A DNA stretch of 64,000 nt from Streptomyces sp. DH-12 (GCF_002899455.1 NZ_PPFB01000001.1:6168001-6232000); one strand, 5' to 3'. Positions 36,832 through 46,010 are shown, counted from the first letter of the stretch. The notes: generated from the letters alone by a model not told the origin. A program made the numbers and translations.

Positions 36832-38187
36832 GTGGAGCCCGACCTGTTCACCGCCGCAGCAGAAGAACGCCAGGAGAAGGACCCGGCCGGCAGCCCCCTG
36901 GCGGTCCGGATGCGCCCGCGCACCCTCGACGAGGTGGTGGGCCAGCAGCACCTGCTGAAGCCGGGCTCCCCCCTGCGCAGACTGGTCGGCGAGGGCTCCT
37001 CGGGCCCCGCGGGACCCTCCTCGGTGATCCTCTGGGGCCCGCCCGGCACCGGCAAGACGACCCTCGCCTACGTCGTCTCCAAGGCCACCAACAAGCGCTT
37101 CGTGGAACTGTCCGCGATCACCGCGGGCGTCAAGGAGGTCCGCGCGGTCATCGACGGCGCCCGCCGCGCCTCCGGGGGGTACGGCCAGGAGACGGTCCTC
37201 TTCCTCGACGAGATCCACCGCTTCAGCAAGGCCCAGCAGGACTCCCTGCTCCCCGCCGTGGAGAACCGCTGGGTCACGCTCATCGCCGCGACCACCGAGA
37301 ACCCCTACTTCTCGGTCATCTCCCCGCTGCTCTCCCGCTCCCTGCTGCTCACCCTCGAGCCGCTCACGGACGACGACATCCGCGGTCTGCTGCGGCGCGC
37401 CCTCACCGACGAGCGGGGCCTCAAGGGCTCCCTCACCCTCCCCGACGACACCGCCGAGCACCTGCTGCGCATCGCCGGCGGGGACGCCCGCCGCGCGCTC
37501 ACCGCCCTGGAGGCCGCCGCCGGCGCCGCGCTGGACAAGGGCGAGTCCGAGGTGAGCCTGACGACCCTGGAGGAGACGGTCGACCGGGCCGCCGTGAAGT
37601 ACGACCGCGACGGCGACCAGCACTACGACGTCGCCAGCGCCCTGATCAAGTCGATCCGCGGCTCCGACGTGGACGCCGCCCTGCACTACCTGGCCCGGAT
37701 GATCGAGGCGGGCGAGGACCCCCGCTTCATCGCCCGCCGCCTGATGATCTCCGCCAGCGAGGACATCGGCCTCGCCGACCCGAGCGCGCTGCAGACCGCG
37801 GTCGCCGCCGCCCAGGCCGTCGCCATGATCGGCTTTCCCGAGGCCGCCCTCACCCTCAGCCACGCCACCATCGCCCTGGCACTCGCCCCCAAGTCCAACG
37901 CCGCCACCACCGCGATCGGCGCCGCCCTGGAGGACGTCCGCAAGGGACTGGCCGGTCCCGTCCCCTCCCATCTGCGCGACAGCCACTACAAGGGGGCCGG
38001 CGCGCTCGGCCACGGCAAGGGCTACGTCTACCCGCACGACCTGCCCGAGGGCATCGCCGAGCAGCAGTACGCCCCGGACGCCTTGAAGGACCGCGAGTAC
38101 TACGAACCCACCCGGCACGGCGCCGAGGCGCGGTACGCGGACGCCGTGCAGTGGACCAGGAAGCACCTCGGTCGCAGGCGGCCTTGA
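36832..38187 (+). CDS. rarA: Replication-associated recombination protein A (RarA/MgsA)
   Basis: A 451-residue AAA+ ATPase related to clamp loaders and RuvB that acts at stalled forks. Walker A (GPPGTGKTT), Walker B (LFLDEIHRF), sensor I (AATTENP) and the C-terminal MgsA domain (RMIEAGEDPRFIARRLMISASEDIGLADP) are all present. The start overlaps a leaderless promoter signal. It precedes rpsD. Confidence 0.95.
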   Translation: MEPDLFTAAAEERQEKDPAGSPLAVRMRPRTLDEVVGQQHLLKPGSPLRRLVGEGSSGPAGPSSVILWGPPGTGKTTLAYVVSKATNKRFVELSAITAGVKEVRAVIDGARRASGGYGQETVLFLDEIHRFSKAQQDSLLPAVENRWVTLIAATTENPYFSVISPLLSRSLLLTLEPLTDDDIRGLLRRALTDERGLKGSLTLPDDTAEHLLRIAGGDARRALTALEAAAGAALDKGESEVSLTTLEETVDRAAVKYDRDGDQHYDVASALIKSIRGSDVDAALHYLARMIEAGEDPRFIARRLMISASEDIGLADPSALQTAVAAAQAVAMIGFPEAALTLSHATIALALAPKSNAATTAIGAALEDVRKGLAGPVPSHLRDSHYKGAGALGHGKGYVYPHDLPEGIAEQQYAPDALKDREYYEPTRHGAEARYADAVQWTRKHLGRRRP

Positions 38188-38195
38188 GCACCCTG

Positions 38196-38201
38196 TAGAA
38201 T
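38196..38201 (+). promoter_or_regulatory. rpsD: -10 element of rpsD
   Basis: TAGAAT at 38196-38201, just after the rarA stop, gives a predicted start near 38208. It implies an untranslated leader of about 280 nt. Confidence 0.45.
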
Positions 38202-38207
38202 CCGTCG

Positions 38208-38490
38208 AAGTGCTGTGTCCCGTGTCCGGCTCCGGTCGGCGCCTCAGGCGGGACGACCAGCCGGATCCTTCGATCCAGGAGCGTCGCGCACCGTCGTAGG
38301 TGTCGCGGGCAGCCCACCACCACCCGTGAGTCCCGGGACCGGTCGGTGGGCCGTTCGTGTGCTGCACGTATGTGCCCAGTTCAGGGGAGCGGCTGCCCAT
38401 CAGGTCCCTCGCGGGCCCGAGGGGAATTCCCCTGCTGCGGATGCGACCTCCCGTAACCCTGAGGCAGCCGGAACACGAAAAGGAAAAGAA
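38208..38490 (+). promoter_or_regulatory. rpsD: Long structured leader of rpsD
   Basis: About 283 nt with no supported gene. Local foldable segments include GGATCCTTCGATCC (38263 area), the GGGACCGGTC region and GGGGAATTCCCC just before GCTGCGGATGCG. S4 autoregulates its own synthesis through leader RNA structures in several bacteria, so an S4-responsive element is plausible. No known Rfam class can be assigned by eye. Confidence 0.4.
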
Positions 38491-39105
38491 GTGGCGAACC
38501 AGTCCCGCCCCAAGGTCAAGAAGTCGCGTGCCCTCGGTATCGCGCTGACCCCGAAGGCCGTCAAGTACTTCGAGGCCCGCCCCTACCCGCCGGGTGAGCA
38601 CGGCCGCGGCCGCAAGCAGAACTCGGACTACAAGGTCCGTCTGCTGGAGAAGCAGCGTCTGCGCGCGCAGTACGACCTCTCCGAGCGTCAGCTCGTCCGT
38701 GCCTACGAGCGCGCCTCCAAGACCTCGATGAAGACCGGCGAGGCCCTGGTCATCGAGCTCGAGCGCCGTCTCGACGCGCTGGTCCTGCGTTCGGGCATCG
38801 CCCGCACGATCTACCAGGCCCGCCAGATGGTCACCCACGGCCACATCCAGGTGAACGGCAAGAAGGTCGACAAGCCCTCCTTCCGTGTCCGCCCGGACGA
38901 CGTCGTGGAGGTGCGCGAGCGCAGCAAGGAGAAGACCCTCTTCACGATCGCCCGTGAGGGTGGCTTCGCCCCCGACGGTGAGATCCCGCGCTACCTCCAG
39001 GTGAACCTCAAGGCCCTGGCGTTCCGCCTGGACCGCGAGCCGAACCGCAAGGAGATCCCGGTGATCTGCGACGAGCAGCTCGTCGTCGAGTACTACGCCC
39101 GCTGA
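38491..39105 (+). CDS. rpsD: 30S ribosomal protein S4
   Basis: A 204-residue small-subunit assembly protein that binds 16S rRNA and often autoregulates. The S4 RNA-binding domain is clear (ERRLDALVLRSGIARTIYQARQMVTHGHIQVNG). The N-terminal domain lacks the zinc-binding Cys cluster found in many S4 proteins, so it is the zinc-independent (C-) form. GTG 38491 has AAAAGGAAAAG upstream. Here rpsD stands alone and not in the alpha operon. Confidence 0.95.
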   Translation: MANQSRPKVKKSRALGIALTPKAVKYFEARPYPPGEHGRGRKQNSDYKVRLLEKQRLRAQYDLSERQLVRAYERASKTSMKTGEALVIELERRLDALVLRSGIARTIYQARQMVTHGHIQVNGKKVDKPSFRVRPDDVVEVRERSKEKTLFTIAREGGFAPDGEIPRYLQVNLKALAFRLDREPNRKEIPVICDEQLVVEYYAR

Positions 39106-39126
39106 TCCGGCAGGCACGCGGTATCC

Positions 39127-39175
39127 CGAGCCCGTCGTCTTCCCGCCCCTCGGGGCGGGCGAGGCGGCGGGCTCG
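39127..39175 (+). terminator. rpsD: rpsD terminator (nested hairpin)
   Basis: An outer stem CGAGCCCGTCG/CGGCGGGCTCG (one G-T wobble) encloses a perfect inner stem CCCGCCCC/GGGGCGGG with loop TC, 22 bp after the stop. Confidence 0.75.
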
Positions 39176-39253
39176 TCCTCGTCCGGGAGCCTTCCGGCGA
39201 GACCGATGCCGCCGCGGACGGTAATCCGGTACGGAGACCCGTCACCGGCGCGA

Positions 39254-39259
39254 TAGGCT
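39254..39259 (+). promoter_or_regulatory. -10 element of the DUF948-alaS operon
   Basis: TAGGCT in the context GATAGGCT at 39254-39259, predicted start near 39266. It would serve the two small membrane-associated proteins and alaS onward. Confidence 0.4.
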
Positions 39260-39314
39260 CGGTGACACGACTTTCTCGATGTTCAGGCGCGTTTCAAGGG
39301 AGCGGGTGCACACA

Positions 39315-39755
39315 GTGTCCGGTGGTGAGGTGGCCGGAATCCTGGTGGCCGTCTTCTGGGCGATCCTGGTCTCCTTCCTCGCCGTCGCGCTGGCGAGGCT
39401 GGCCCAGACGCTCCGGGCGACCACCAAGCTGGTGGCGGACGTGACCGACCAGGCCGTCCCGCTGCTGGCGGACGCCTCCGCGGCGGTGCGGTCCGCGCAG
39501 ACCCAGATCGAACGGGTCGACGCGATCGCCTCCGACGTCCAGGAGGTCACCTCCAACGCCTCCGCGCTGTCCACCACGGTCGCCTCCACCTTCGGCGGCC
39601 CCCTGGTCAAGGTCGCCGCCTTCGGCTACGGCGTGCGCCGGGCCGTCAGCGGCCGCAAGGAGGACGCGCCGGACAGGACGCGGCGCAACGTGATCGTGGG
39701 CCGCACCGTCCCGGGAGCGCGGCGCGACAAGCGGACCCGGGGAAAGAAGGACTGA
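39315..39755 (+). CDS. DUF948 membrane-associated protein
   Basis: A 146-residue protein with one N-terminal membrane helix (VAGILVAVFWAILVSFLAVALARL) and a long amphipathic helix of the DUF948 type (LVADVTDQAVPLLADASAAVRSAQTQIERVDAIASDV). A basic C-terminal tail follows. The function is unknown. GTG 39315 starts just before the helix; GTG 39306 and ATG 39279 are in frame, and GGGAG at 39298-39302 fits neither perfectly. It precedes alaS in streptomycetes. Confidence 0.8.
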   Translation: MSGGEVAGILVAVFWAILVSFLAVALARLAQTLRATTKLVADVTDQAVPLLADASAAVRSAQTQIERVDAIASDVQEVTSNASALSTTVASTFGGPLVKVAAFGYGVRRAVSGRKEDAPDRTRRNVIVGRTVPGARRDKRTRGKKD

Positions 39756-39762
39756 CCGGACG

Positions 39763-40131
39763 ATGTTCCGCCGAACGTTCTGGTTCACCACCGGCGTCGC
39801 CGCCGGCGTGTGGGCCACCACCAAGGTCAACCGCAAGATCAAGCAGCTCACCCCCGAGCACCTCGCCGTCGCCGCGGCCAACAAGGCGATCGAGGCCGGC
39901 GGCCGGCTCAAGGACCGCGCGGTGGACTTCGCCCTCGAGGTCCGCGAGAACATGGCGCAGCGCGAGGCCGAACTCGGCGACGCGCTCGGGCTCAACGCCC
40001 CCGTCGACCGCGAACTGCCCGCGCCCCGCGGCTACGCCGTGATCGAGAACCGCAACAGCCCGACGTACGTCGAGGGCCCGAAGAAGTCGACGTACCCGAC
40101 GTATCCGCACAACCGGAATGAGGACCACTGA
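39763..40131 (+). CDS. Small conserved streptomycete protein (DUF6167-like)
   Basis: A 122-residue protein beginning MFRRTFWFTTGVAAGVWATTKVNRK, a short hydrophobic and probably membrane-associated segment. A helical amphipathic middle and a Tyr/Pro-rich tail (KKSTYPTYPHNRNEDH) follow. I recall such proteins as DUF6167 but cannot verify the family. It starts eight bases after the DUF948 gene and overlaps alaS by one base, so the three are coupled. No function can be named. Confidence 0.75.
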   Translation: MFRRTFWFTTGVAAGVWATTKVNRKIKQLTPEHLAVAAANKAIEAGGRLKDRAVDFALEVRENMAQREAELGDALGLNAPVDRELPAPRGYAVIENRNSPTYVEGPKKSTYPTYPHNRNEDH

Positions 40132-42800
40132 TGGAGTCGGCCGAGATCCGCCGCCGCTGGCTGAGCTTCTTCGAGGAGCGCGGGCACACCGTCGTCCCGT
40201 CGGCGTCGCTCATCGCGGACGATCCGACTCTGCTGCTCGTCCCGGCCGGCATGGTGCCCTTCAAGCCCTACTTCCTGGGCGAGGTCAAGCCGCCCTTCGA
40301 CCGCGCCACCAGCGTGCAGAAGTGCGTGCGCACCCCCGACATCGAAGAGGTCGGCAAGACCACCCGCCACGGCACGTTCTTCCAGATGTGCGGCAACTTC
40401 TCCTTCGGCGACTACTTCAAGGAAGGCGCCATCAAGCTCGCCTGGGAGCTGCTCACCAGCCCCCAGGACAAGGGTGGTTACGGCCTCGAGCCGGAGAAGC
40501 TCTGGATCACCGTCTACCAGGACGACGACGAGGCCGAGCAGATCTGGCGCGACGTCGTCGGCGTGCCCGCCGAGCGCATCCAGCGCCTGGGCAAGAAGGA
40601 CAACTTCTGGGACATGGGCGTCCCCGGTCCCTGCGGCCCCTGCTCCGAGATCAACTACGACCGCGGCCCGGAGTTCGGCCCCGAGGGCGGCCCCGCCGTC
40701 AACGACGAGCGGTACGTGGAGATCTGGAACCTCGTCTTCATGCAGTACGAGCGGGGCGAGGGCCCGGGCAAGGACTACCCGATCCTCGGCGACCTGCCCA
40801 GCAAGAACATCGACACCGGCCTCGGCCTCGAGCGGCTCGCCATGATTCTGCAGGGCGTGCGGAACATGTACGAGATCGACACCTCCATGGCCGTCATCGA
40901 GAAGGCCACCGAGCTGACCGGCGTGCGCTACGGCGACGCCCAGAACTCCGACGTGTCCCTGCGCGTGGTCACCGACCACATGCGCACCTCGGTCATGCTC
41001 ATCGGCGACGGCGTCACCCCGGGCAACGAGGGCCGCGGCTACGTGCTGCGCCGCATCATGCGCCGCGCCATCCGCAACATGCGCCTGCTCGGCGCCACCG
41101 GCCCGGTCGTCAAGGACCTCATCGACGTCGTCATCGGCATGATGGGGCAGCAGTACCCGGAGCTGATCACCGACCGGGAGCGGATCGAGAAGGTCGCCCT
41201 CGCCGAGGAGAACGCCTTCCTCAAGACGCTGAAGGCCGGCACCAACATCCTCGACACCGCCGTGTCCGAGACCAAGGCCGCCGGTTCCAGCGTCCTGCCC
41301 GGCGACAAGGCCTTCCTGCTCCACGACACCTGGGGCTTCCCCATCGACCTCACCCTGGAGATGGCCGCCGAGCAGGGCCTCTCCGTGGACGAGGACGGCT
41401 TCCGCCGCCTGATGAAGGAGCAGCGGGAGCGCGCCAAGGCCGACGCCCAGGCCAAGAAGACCGGCCACGCCGACCTCGGCGCCTACCGCGAGATCGCCGA
41501 CCGGGCCGGCGCCACCGACTTCATCGGCTACACGGACACCGAGGGCGAGTCCACCGTCGTCGGCATCCTCGTCGACGGCGTCTCCTCGCCCGCCGCCACC
41601 GAGGGCGACGAGGTCGAGATCGTCCTGGACCGCACTCCCTTCTACGCCGAGGGCGGCGGCCAGATCGGCGACACCGGCCGGATCCGCACCGACTCCGGCG
41701 CCGTCATCGAGGTGCGCGACTGCCAGAAGCCGGTCCCGGGCGTCTACGTCCACAAGGGCGTCGTCCAGGTCGGCGAGGTCACCGTCGGCTCCCGCGCCCA
41801 CGCCGCCATCGACGACCGCCGGCGCAAGGCCATCGCCCGCGCCCACTCGGCCACGCACCTCACCCACCAGGCCCTGCGCGACGCCCTCGGCCCGACGGCC
41901 GCCCAGGCCGGTTCGGAGAACCAGCCCGGCCGGTTCCGCTTCGACTTCGGCTCGCCGTCCGCCGTGCCGCAGACGGTCATGCTGGACGTCGAGCAGAAGA
42001 TCAACGAGGTGCTCGCCCGCGACCTCGACGTGCGCGCCGACATCATGGGCATCGACGAGGCCAAGAAGCAGGGAGCCATCGCCGAGTTCGGCGAGAAGTA
42101 CGGCGACCGGGTGCGCGTGGTCACCATCGGCGACTTCTCCAAGGAGCTGTGCGGCGGCACCCACGTGCACAACACCGCCCAGCTCGGCCTGGTGAAGCTG
42201 CTGGGCGAGTCCTCCATCGGTTCCGGCGTGCGCCGCATCGAGGCCCTGGTCGGTGTGGACGCCTACACCTTCCTCGCCCGCGAGCACACGGTCGTCAACC
42301 AGCTCACCGAACTCCTCAAGGGCCGCGCCGAGGAACTGCCCGAGAAGGTCTCCGCCATGCTCGGCCGGCTGAAGGACGCCGAGAAGGAGATCGAGAAGTT
42401 CCGCGCCGAGAAGGTGCTCCAGGCCGCCGCCGGCCTCGCCGAGTCCGCCAAGGACATCAAGGGCGTCGCCGTGGTCACCGGCCAGGTCCCGGACGGCACC
42501 ACCGCCGACGACCTGCGCAAGCTGGTGCTCGACGTGCGCGGCCGCATCCAGGGCGGACGGGCCGCCGTCGTGGCCCTGTTCAGCACGGTCAACGGCAAGC
42601 CGCTCACCGTCATCGCCACCAACGAGGCCGCCCGCGAGCGCGGGCTCAAGGCCGGCGACCTGGTGCGCACCGCCGCCAAGACCCTCGGCGGCGGTGGTGG
42701 CGGCAAGCCGGACGTCGCCCAGGGCGGCGGCCAGAACCCGGCCGCGGTCGGCGAGGCCGTCGACGCCGTGGAGCGGCTCGTGGCGGACACCGCCAAGTGA
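40131..42800 (+). CDS. alaS: Alanyl-tRNA synthetase
   Basis: An 889-residue class II synthetase. The catalytic core starts MESAEIRRRWLSFFEERGH with motif 2 near GTFFQMCGNFSFGDYFKE. The editing site metal ligands are in HSATHLTHQ and CGGTHVHN, and the C-terminal DHHA1-like domain follows. It starts in the stop codon of the preceding gene and its stop overlaps ruvX. The alaS-ruvX-mltG-aroE order is conserved in actinobacteria. Confidence 0.97.
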   Translation: MESAEIRRRWLSFFEERGHTVVPSASLIADDPTLLLVPAGMVPFKPYFLGEVKPPFDRATSVQKCVRTPDIEEVGKTTRHGTFFQMCGNFSFGDYFKEGAIKLAWELLTSPQDKGGYGLEPEKLWITVYQDDDEAEQIWRDVVGVPAERIQRLGKKDNFWDMGVPGPCGPCSEINYDRGPEFGPEGGPAVNDERYVEIWNLVFMQYERGEGPGKDYPILGDLPSKNIDTGLGLERLAMILQGVRNMYEIDTSMAVIEKATELTGVRYGDAQNSDVSLRVVTDHMRTSVMLIGDGVTPGNEGRGYVLRRIMRRAIRNMRLLGATGPVVKDLIDVVIGMMGQQYPELITDRERIEKVALAEENAFLKTLKAGTNILDTAVSETKAAGSSVLPGDKAFLLHDTWGFPIDLTLEMAAEQGLSVDEDGFRRLMKEQRERAKADAQAKKTGHADLGAYREIADRAGATDFIGYTDTEGESTVVGILVDGVSSPAATEGDEVEIVLDRTPFYAEGGGQIGDTGRIRTDSGAVIEVRDCQKPVPGVYVHKGVVQVGEVTVGSRAHAAIDDRRRKAIARAHSATHLTHQALRDALGPTAAQAGSENQPGRFRFDFGSPSAVPQTVMLDVEQKINEVLARDLDVRADIMGIDEAKKQGAIAEFGEKYGDRVRVVTIGDFSKELCGGTHVHNTAQLGLVKLLGESSIGSGVRRIEALVGVDAYTFLAREHTVVNQLTELLKGRAEELPEKVSAMLGRLKDAEKEIEKFRAEKVLQAAAGLAESAKDIKGVAVVTGQVPDGTTADDLRKLVLDVRGRIQGGRAAVVALFSTVNGKPLTVIATNEAARERGLKAGDLVRTAAKTLGGGGGGKPDVAQGGGQNPAAVGEAVDAVERLVADTAK

Positions 42801-43300
42801 GCGGCACGGAGAACGAGCAGGCGGGCGGCCCGGTGATGCGCCGCGGCCGCCGCCTCGCGATCGACGTCGGGGACGCCCGCATCGGGGTCGCCTCCTGCGA
42901 CCCCGACGGGATCCTCGCCACCCCGGTCGAGACCGTCCCCGGCCGGGACGTCCCGGCCGCGCACCGCAGGCTGGGGCAGCTCGTCGAGGAGTACGAGCCC
43001 ATCGAGGTCGTCGTCGGTCTCCCTCGCTCCCTCAAGGGGGGCGAGGGCCCCGCCGCCGCCAAGGTCCGCGGTTTCGCCCAGGAACTGGCCCGCATGATCG
43101 CGCCGGTTCCGGTGAGACTCGTGGACGAGCGCATGACCACGGTGACGGCCAGTCAGGGCCTGCGCGCCTCGGGCGTGAAGTCCAAGAAGGGGCGCTCGGT
43201 CATCGACCAGGCCGCCGCTGTGATCATCCTCCAGCAGGCGCTGGAATCCGAACGGGTGTCAGGCAGGCCACCCGGTGAGGGCGTCGAAGCGGTCATCTGA
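42797..43300 (+). CDS. ruvX: Putative pre-16S rRNA nuclease RuvX (YqgF)
   Basis: A 167-residue RNase-H-like nuclease family protein. Typical blocks are IDVGDARIGVA, VVGLPRSLKG and LVDERMTT, with the DQAAAVIILQ end. Homologues mature the 16S rRNA 5' end. GTG 42797 overlaps the alaS stop. An in-frame ATG at 42836 gives a 154-residue form beginning right at the fold and is a realistic alternative. Confidence 0.92.
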   Translation: MSGTENEQAGGPVMRRGRRLAIDVGDARIGVASCDPDGILATPVETVPGRDVPAAHRRLGQLVEEYEPIEVVVGLPRSLKGGEGPAAAKVRGFAQELARMIAPVPVRLVDERMTTVTASQGLRASGVKSKKGRSVIDQAAAVIILQQALESERVSGRPPGEGVEAVI

Positions 43301-43427
43301 TCGCGATACGGTAACGTTCCGCGCGATGCGGGCGGCGTTCGAACAGCCCCCGCACAAAGAGAGGCGGAACGGAAGCCGTGGTCTTCAGGTGGCCGGGCTG
43401 CCACCGCCTCGCGGCTCTAGGGGATCG

Positions 43428-45143
43428 ATGACTGAGTATGGCCGGGGCCAAGGCTCCGCACCGTGGCATCCGGACGATCCGTTGTACGGGGACGGCGGAT
43501 GGGGAGGACAGCAGGCCCAGCAGGCTCAGCAGTCCTACGGCGGCCAGCAGCAGCATTACCCGCAGCAGCCGCAGCAGCAGTACGGCGACTGGGGCACGGG
43601 TGACCAGCACGGGTACGGCGACCCGTCGTACCCGCAGTACGACCAGTACGGTCAGCAGCACACGCCCCCGCAGCACCAGCAGCAGCACCAGGCGCAGCAG
43701 CAGCACCAGCACCCGCAGTACGACGAGAACGGCTGGCCCACCGGCTCGTACCCCCAGGACCCGTACGCGGGCGGTCCGCAGGACCCGTACGCGCAGCAGC
43801 CCGCACCCTACGGCGGGGAGCAGTCCGACTACTACGGCACCCCCGAGGCCTACCCGCCGCCCGAGCCCCCCGGCCGCCGGCGGCCCGAGCCGGAGCGCGA
43901 GCCCGAGCCGCAGACCGACTGGGACCCCGGCCCCGACCAGGGCGAACACGCGTTCTTCGCGGGCGGTGACGACGAGGACGGCCGCGCCGACGAGCCCGAC
44001 GACCGGCGCGGACGCGGCGAACGCCGGAGCGGCGGGGACCGCAGGGGCGGCGGCAAGGAGAAGAAGCGGCGCAGCGGAATGGCCTGTCTCGTGGTCGTCG
44101 CGGTCTTCGGCGGCGGACTGGCCGGTGTGAGCTACTTCGGCTACCAGTTCTACCAGGATCGTTTCGGCAGCGCCCCGGACTTCGCGGGGTCCGGGAACGG
44201 CGAGCAGGTCACCGTCACCATCCCCAAGGGCTCCGGCGGCTACGCCATCGGCCAGGTGCTCAAGAAGATGGGGGTGGTCAAGAGCGTCGACGCCTTCGTC
44301 TCGGCCCAGGCGGCCAACCCGGAGGGCAAGAACATCCAGGACGGCGTCTACACGCTGCAGAAGGAGATGTCGGCCGCGAGCGCGGTCGAACTGATGCTCA
44401 GCCCGAAGAGCCGCAACAACCTGATCATCGCCGAGGGCAAGCGCAACGAGGCCGTCTACGAACTCATCGACGCGCGCCTCGAGGTCAGGAAGGGCACCAC
44501 GGCCAAGGTCGCCGAGACCAAGTGGAAGACCCTCGGCCTGCCCGACTGGGCCGTGAACCACCCGGACGTGAAGGACCCGCTCGAAGGCTTCCTCTTCCCC
44601 TCCAGCTACGCCGTGGCCAAGGGACAGAAGCCGGAGGACGTGCTCAAGCAAATGGTGGCTCGTGCCACCGAGAAGTACGAGTCCCTGGGGTTCGAGACCA
44701 AGGCGAAGAGCCTCGGCCTCGAAGGGCCCTGGGAACTGGTGACGGTCGCCAGCCTGGTGCAGGCCGAGGGCAAGACCCACGACGACTTCCGCAAGATGTC
44801 GGAGGTCATCTACAACCGGCTGAAGCCGACGAACACCGAGACGAACCAGAAACTGCAGTTCGACTCGACGTTCAACTATCTTCTGGGGCAGAGCGAGATC
44901 GACATCTCCGTGTCGGAGATCAACAGCAACCCCGACCCGTACAACACGTACACCAACAAGGGCCTGCCACCCGGTCCGATCGGCAACCCGGGCGAAGAGG
45001 CGCTGCAGGCCGCGCTGAAACCGACCCAGGACGGCTGGATGTACTTCGTGGCCACGGACGGCATGGACAAGACCGAGTTCGCCAGGACCATCGCGGAGCA
45101 TCAGAAACTCGTCGACAAGTTCAACGCGTCGAGGGGCAACTGA
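43428..45143 (+). CDS. mltG: Endolytic murein transglycosylase MltG
   Basis: A 571-residue bitopic protein that cleaves nascent peptidoglycan strands. The first 215 residues are cytoplasmic and of low complexity: a Gln/Tyr/Pro/His-rich part (about 30-130), then a charged Arg/Asp/Glu part. One membrane helix (about 217-239) follows, then a LysM-like region and the YceG catalytic domain with its Glu in SLVQAEG and the block GLPPGPIGNPG. The long disordered tail is typical of actinobacteria and absent in E. coli. The ATG at 43428 has AGGGGA upstream. Confidence 0.93.
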   Translation: MTEYGRGQGSAPWHPDDPLYGDGGWGGQQAQQAQQSYGGQQQHYPQQPQQQYGDWGTGDQHGYGDPSYPQYDQYGQQHTPPQHQQQHQAQQQHQHPQYDENGWPTGSYPQDPYAGGPQDPYAQQPAPYGGEQSDYYGTPEAYPPPEPPGRRRPEPEREPEPQTDWDPGPDQGEHAFFAGGDDEDGRADEPDDRRGRGERRSGGDRRGGGKEKKRRSGMACLVVVAVFGGGLAGVSYFGYQFYQDRFGSAPDFAGSGNGEQVTVTIPKGSGGYAIGQVLKKMGVVKSVDAFVSAQAANPEGKNIQDGVYTLQKEMSAASAVELMLSPKSRNNLIIAEGKRNEAVYELIDARLEVRKGTTAKVAETKWKTLGLPDWAVNHPDVKDPLEGFLFPSSYAVAKGQKPEDVLKQMVARATEKYESLGFETKAKSLGLEGPWELVTVASLVQAEGKTHDDFRKMSEVIYNRLKPTNTETNQKLQFDSTFNYLLGQSEIDISVSEINSNPDPYNTYTNKGLPPGPIGNPGEEALQAALKPTQDGWMYFVATDGMDKTEFARTIAEHQKLVDKFNASRGN

Positions 45144-45970
45144 TGCCGGCCGCCCGTCGCGCCGCCGTGCTCGGCTCCCCGATCGCCCACTCGCTCTCCC
45201 CGGTGCTGCACCGCGCGGCCTACGCCGAGCTGGGCCTGGAGGGCTGGACGTACGACCGGTTCGAGATCGACGAGGAGGCGCTGCCCGGCTTCTTCGAGAC
45301 CCTCGGCCCCGAGTGGGCGGGACTGTCGCTGACCATGCCGTTGAAGCGGGCCGTGATCCCGCTGCTCGACGGCATCAGTGAGACGGCTGCCTCGGTCGAC
45401 GCGGTCAACACGGTCGTCCTCACCGAGGACGGCCGCCGCACCGGCGACAACACCGACATCCCCGGCATGGTCGCGGCCCTGCGCGAGCACGGCATCGAGA
45501 AGGTGGACACCGCCGCGATCCTCGGCGCGGGCGCCACCGCCTCCTCCGCGCTCGCCGCACTGTCCCGCGTCTGCTCCGGCGAGGTCGTCGTCCATGTGCG
45601 CAGCGAGACCCGGGCCGCCGAGATGCGGCAGTGGGCGGAACGCCTGGACGTCACCGTGCGGATCGCCGCCTGGGACGACGCCGAGGAGGCCCTGCGCGCG
45701 CCGCTGGTCGTCAGCACCACCCCGGCCGGCGTCACCGACTCCCTCGCCCGCGCCGTGCCGGAGCGCCCGGCGGCCCTCTTCGACGTGCTGTACGACCCGT
45801 GGCCGACCGTCCTCGCGGCCCGCTGGTCCGCGTACGGCGGGGCCGTGGTCAGCGGACTCGACCTGCTGGTGCACCAGGCGGTGCTCCAGGTGGAACAGAT
45901 GACCGGACGCTCGCCCGCCCCGCTGGAGGCCATGCGGCACGCGGGCGAACGGGCTCTGGCGGCCCGGTAG
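45143..45970 (+). CDS. aroE: Shikimate dehydrogenase
   Basis: A 275-residue enzyme converting 3-dehydroshikimate to shikimate with NADPH. Substrate motifs are AHSLSPVLH and LTMPLK with the catalytic Lys; NTDIPG and the Rossmann turn GAGATASSA follow. The ATG overlaps the mltG stop. It is the last gene of the alaS-side operon; a hairpin follows. The other shikimate genes resume 309 bp downstream. Confidence 0.94.
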   Translation: MPAARRAAVLGSPIAHSLSPVLHRAAYAELGLEGWTYDRFEIDEEALPGFFETLGPEWAGLSLTMPLKRAVIPLLDGISETAASVDAVNTVVLTEDGRRTGDNTDIPGMVAALREHGIEKVDTAAILGAGATASSALAALSRVCSGEVVVHVRSETRAAEMRQWAERLDVTVRIAAWDDAEEALRAPLVVSTTPAGVTDSLARAVPERPAALFDVLYDPWPTVLAARWSAYGGAVVSGLDLLVHQAVLQVEQMTGRSPAPLEAMRHAGERALAAR

Positions 45971-45985
45971 GACCACTCCCCGTTC

Positions 45986-46010
45986 CGCAGGGGCGCCCTG
46001 GGCCCCTGCG
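45986..46010 (+). terminator. aroE: aroE terminator
   Basis: CGCAGGGGC (45986-45994) pairs with GCCCCTGCG (46002-46010) around a seven-base loop, 15 bp after the stop. Confidence 0.65.

Noticed and set aside
38357..38548. A 63-codon frame in the rpsD leader overlapping the rpsD start
   Set aside because: It runs out of frame into rpsD with no ribosome site and shows only Pro/Arg-rich sequence.
36481..39117. An 878-codon minus-strand frame spanning VKOR, rarA and rpsD
   Set aside because: It crosses three well-supported genes and shows only compositional shadow sequence.
43500..43800. CAG-rich repeat in mltG as a tandem repeat or CRISPR-like array
   Set aside because: The repeats are irregular codons for a Gln/Tyr/Pro-rich tail in frame, with no fixed repeat-spacer structure.
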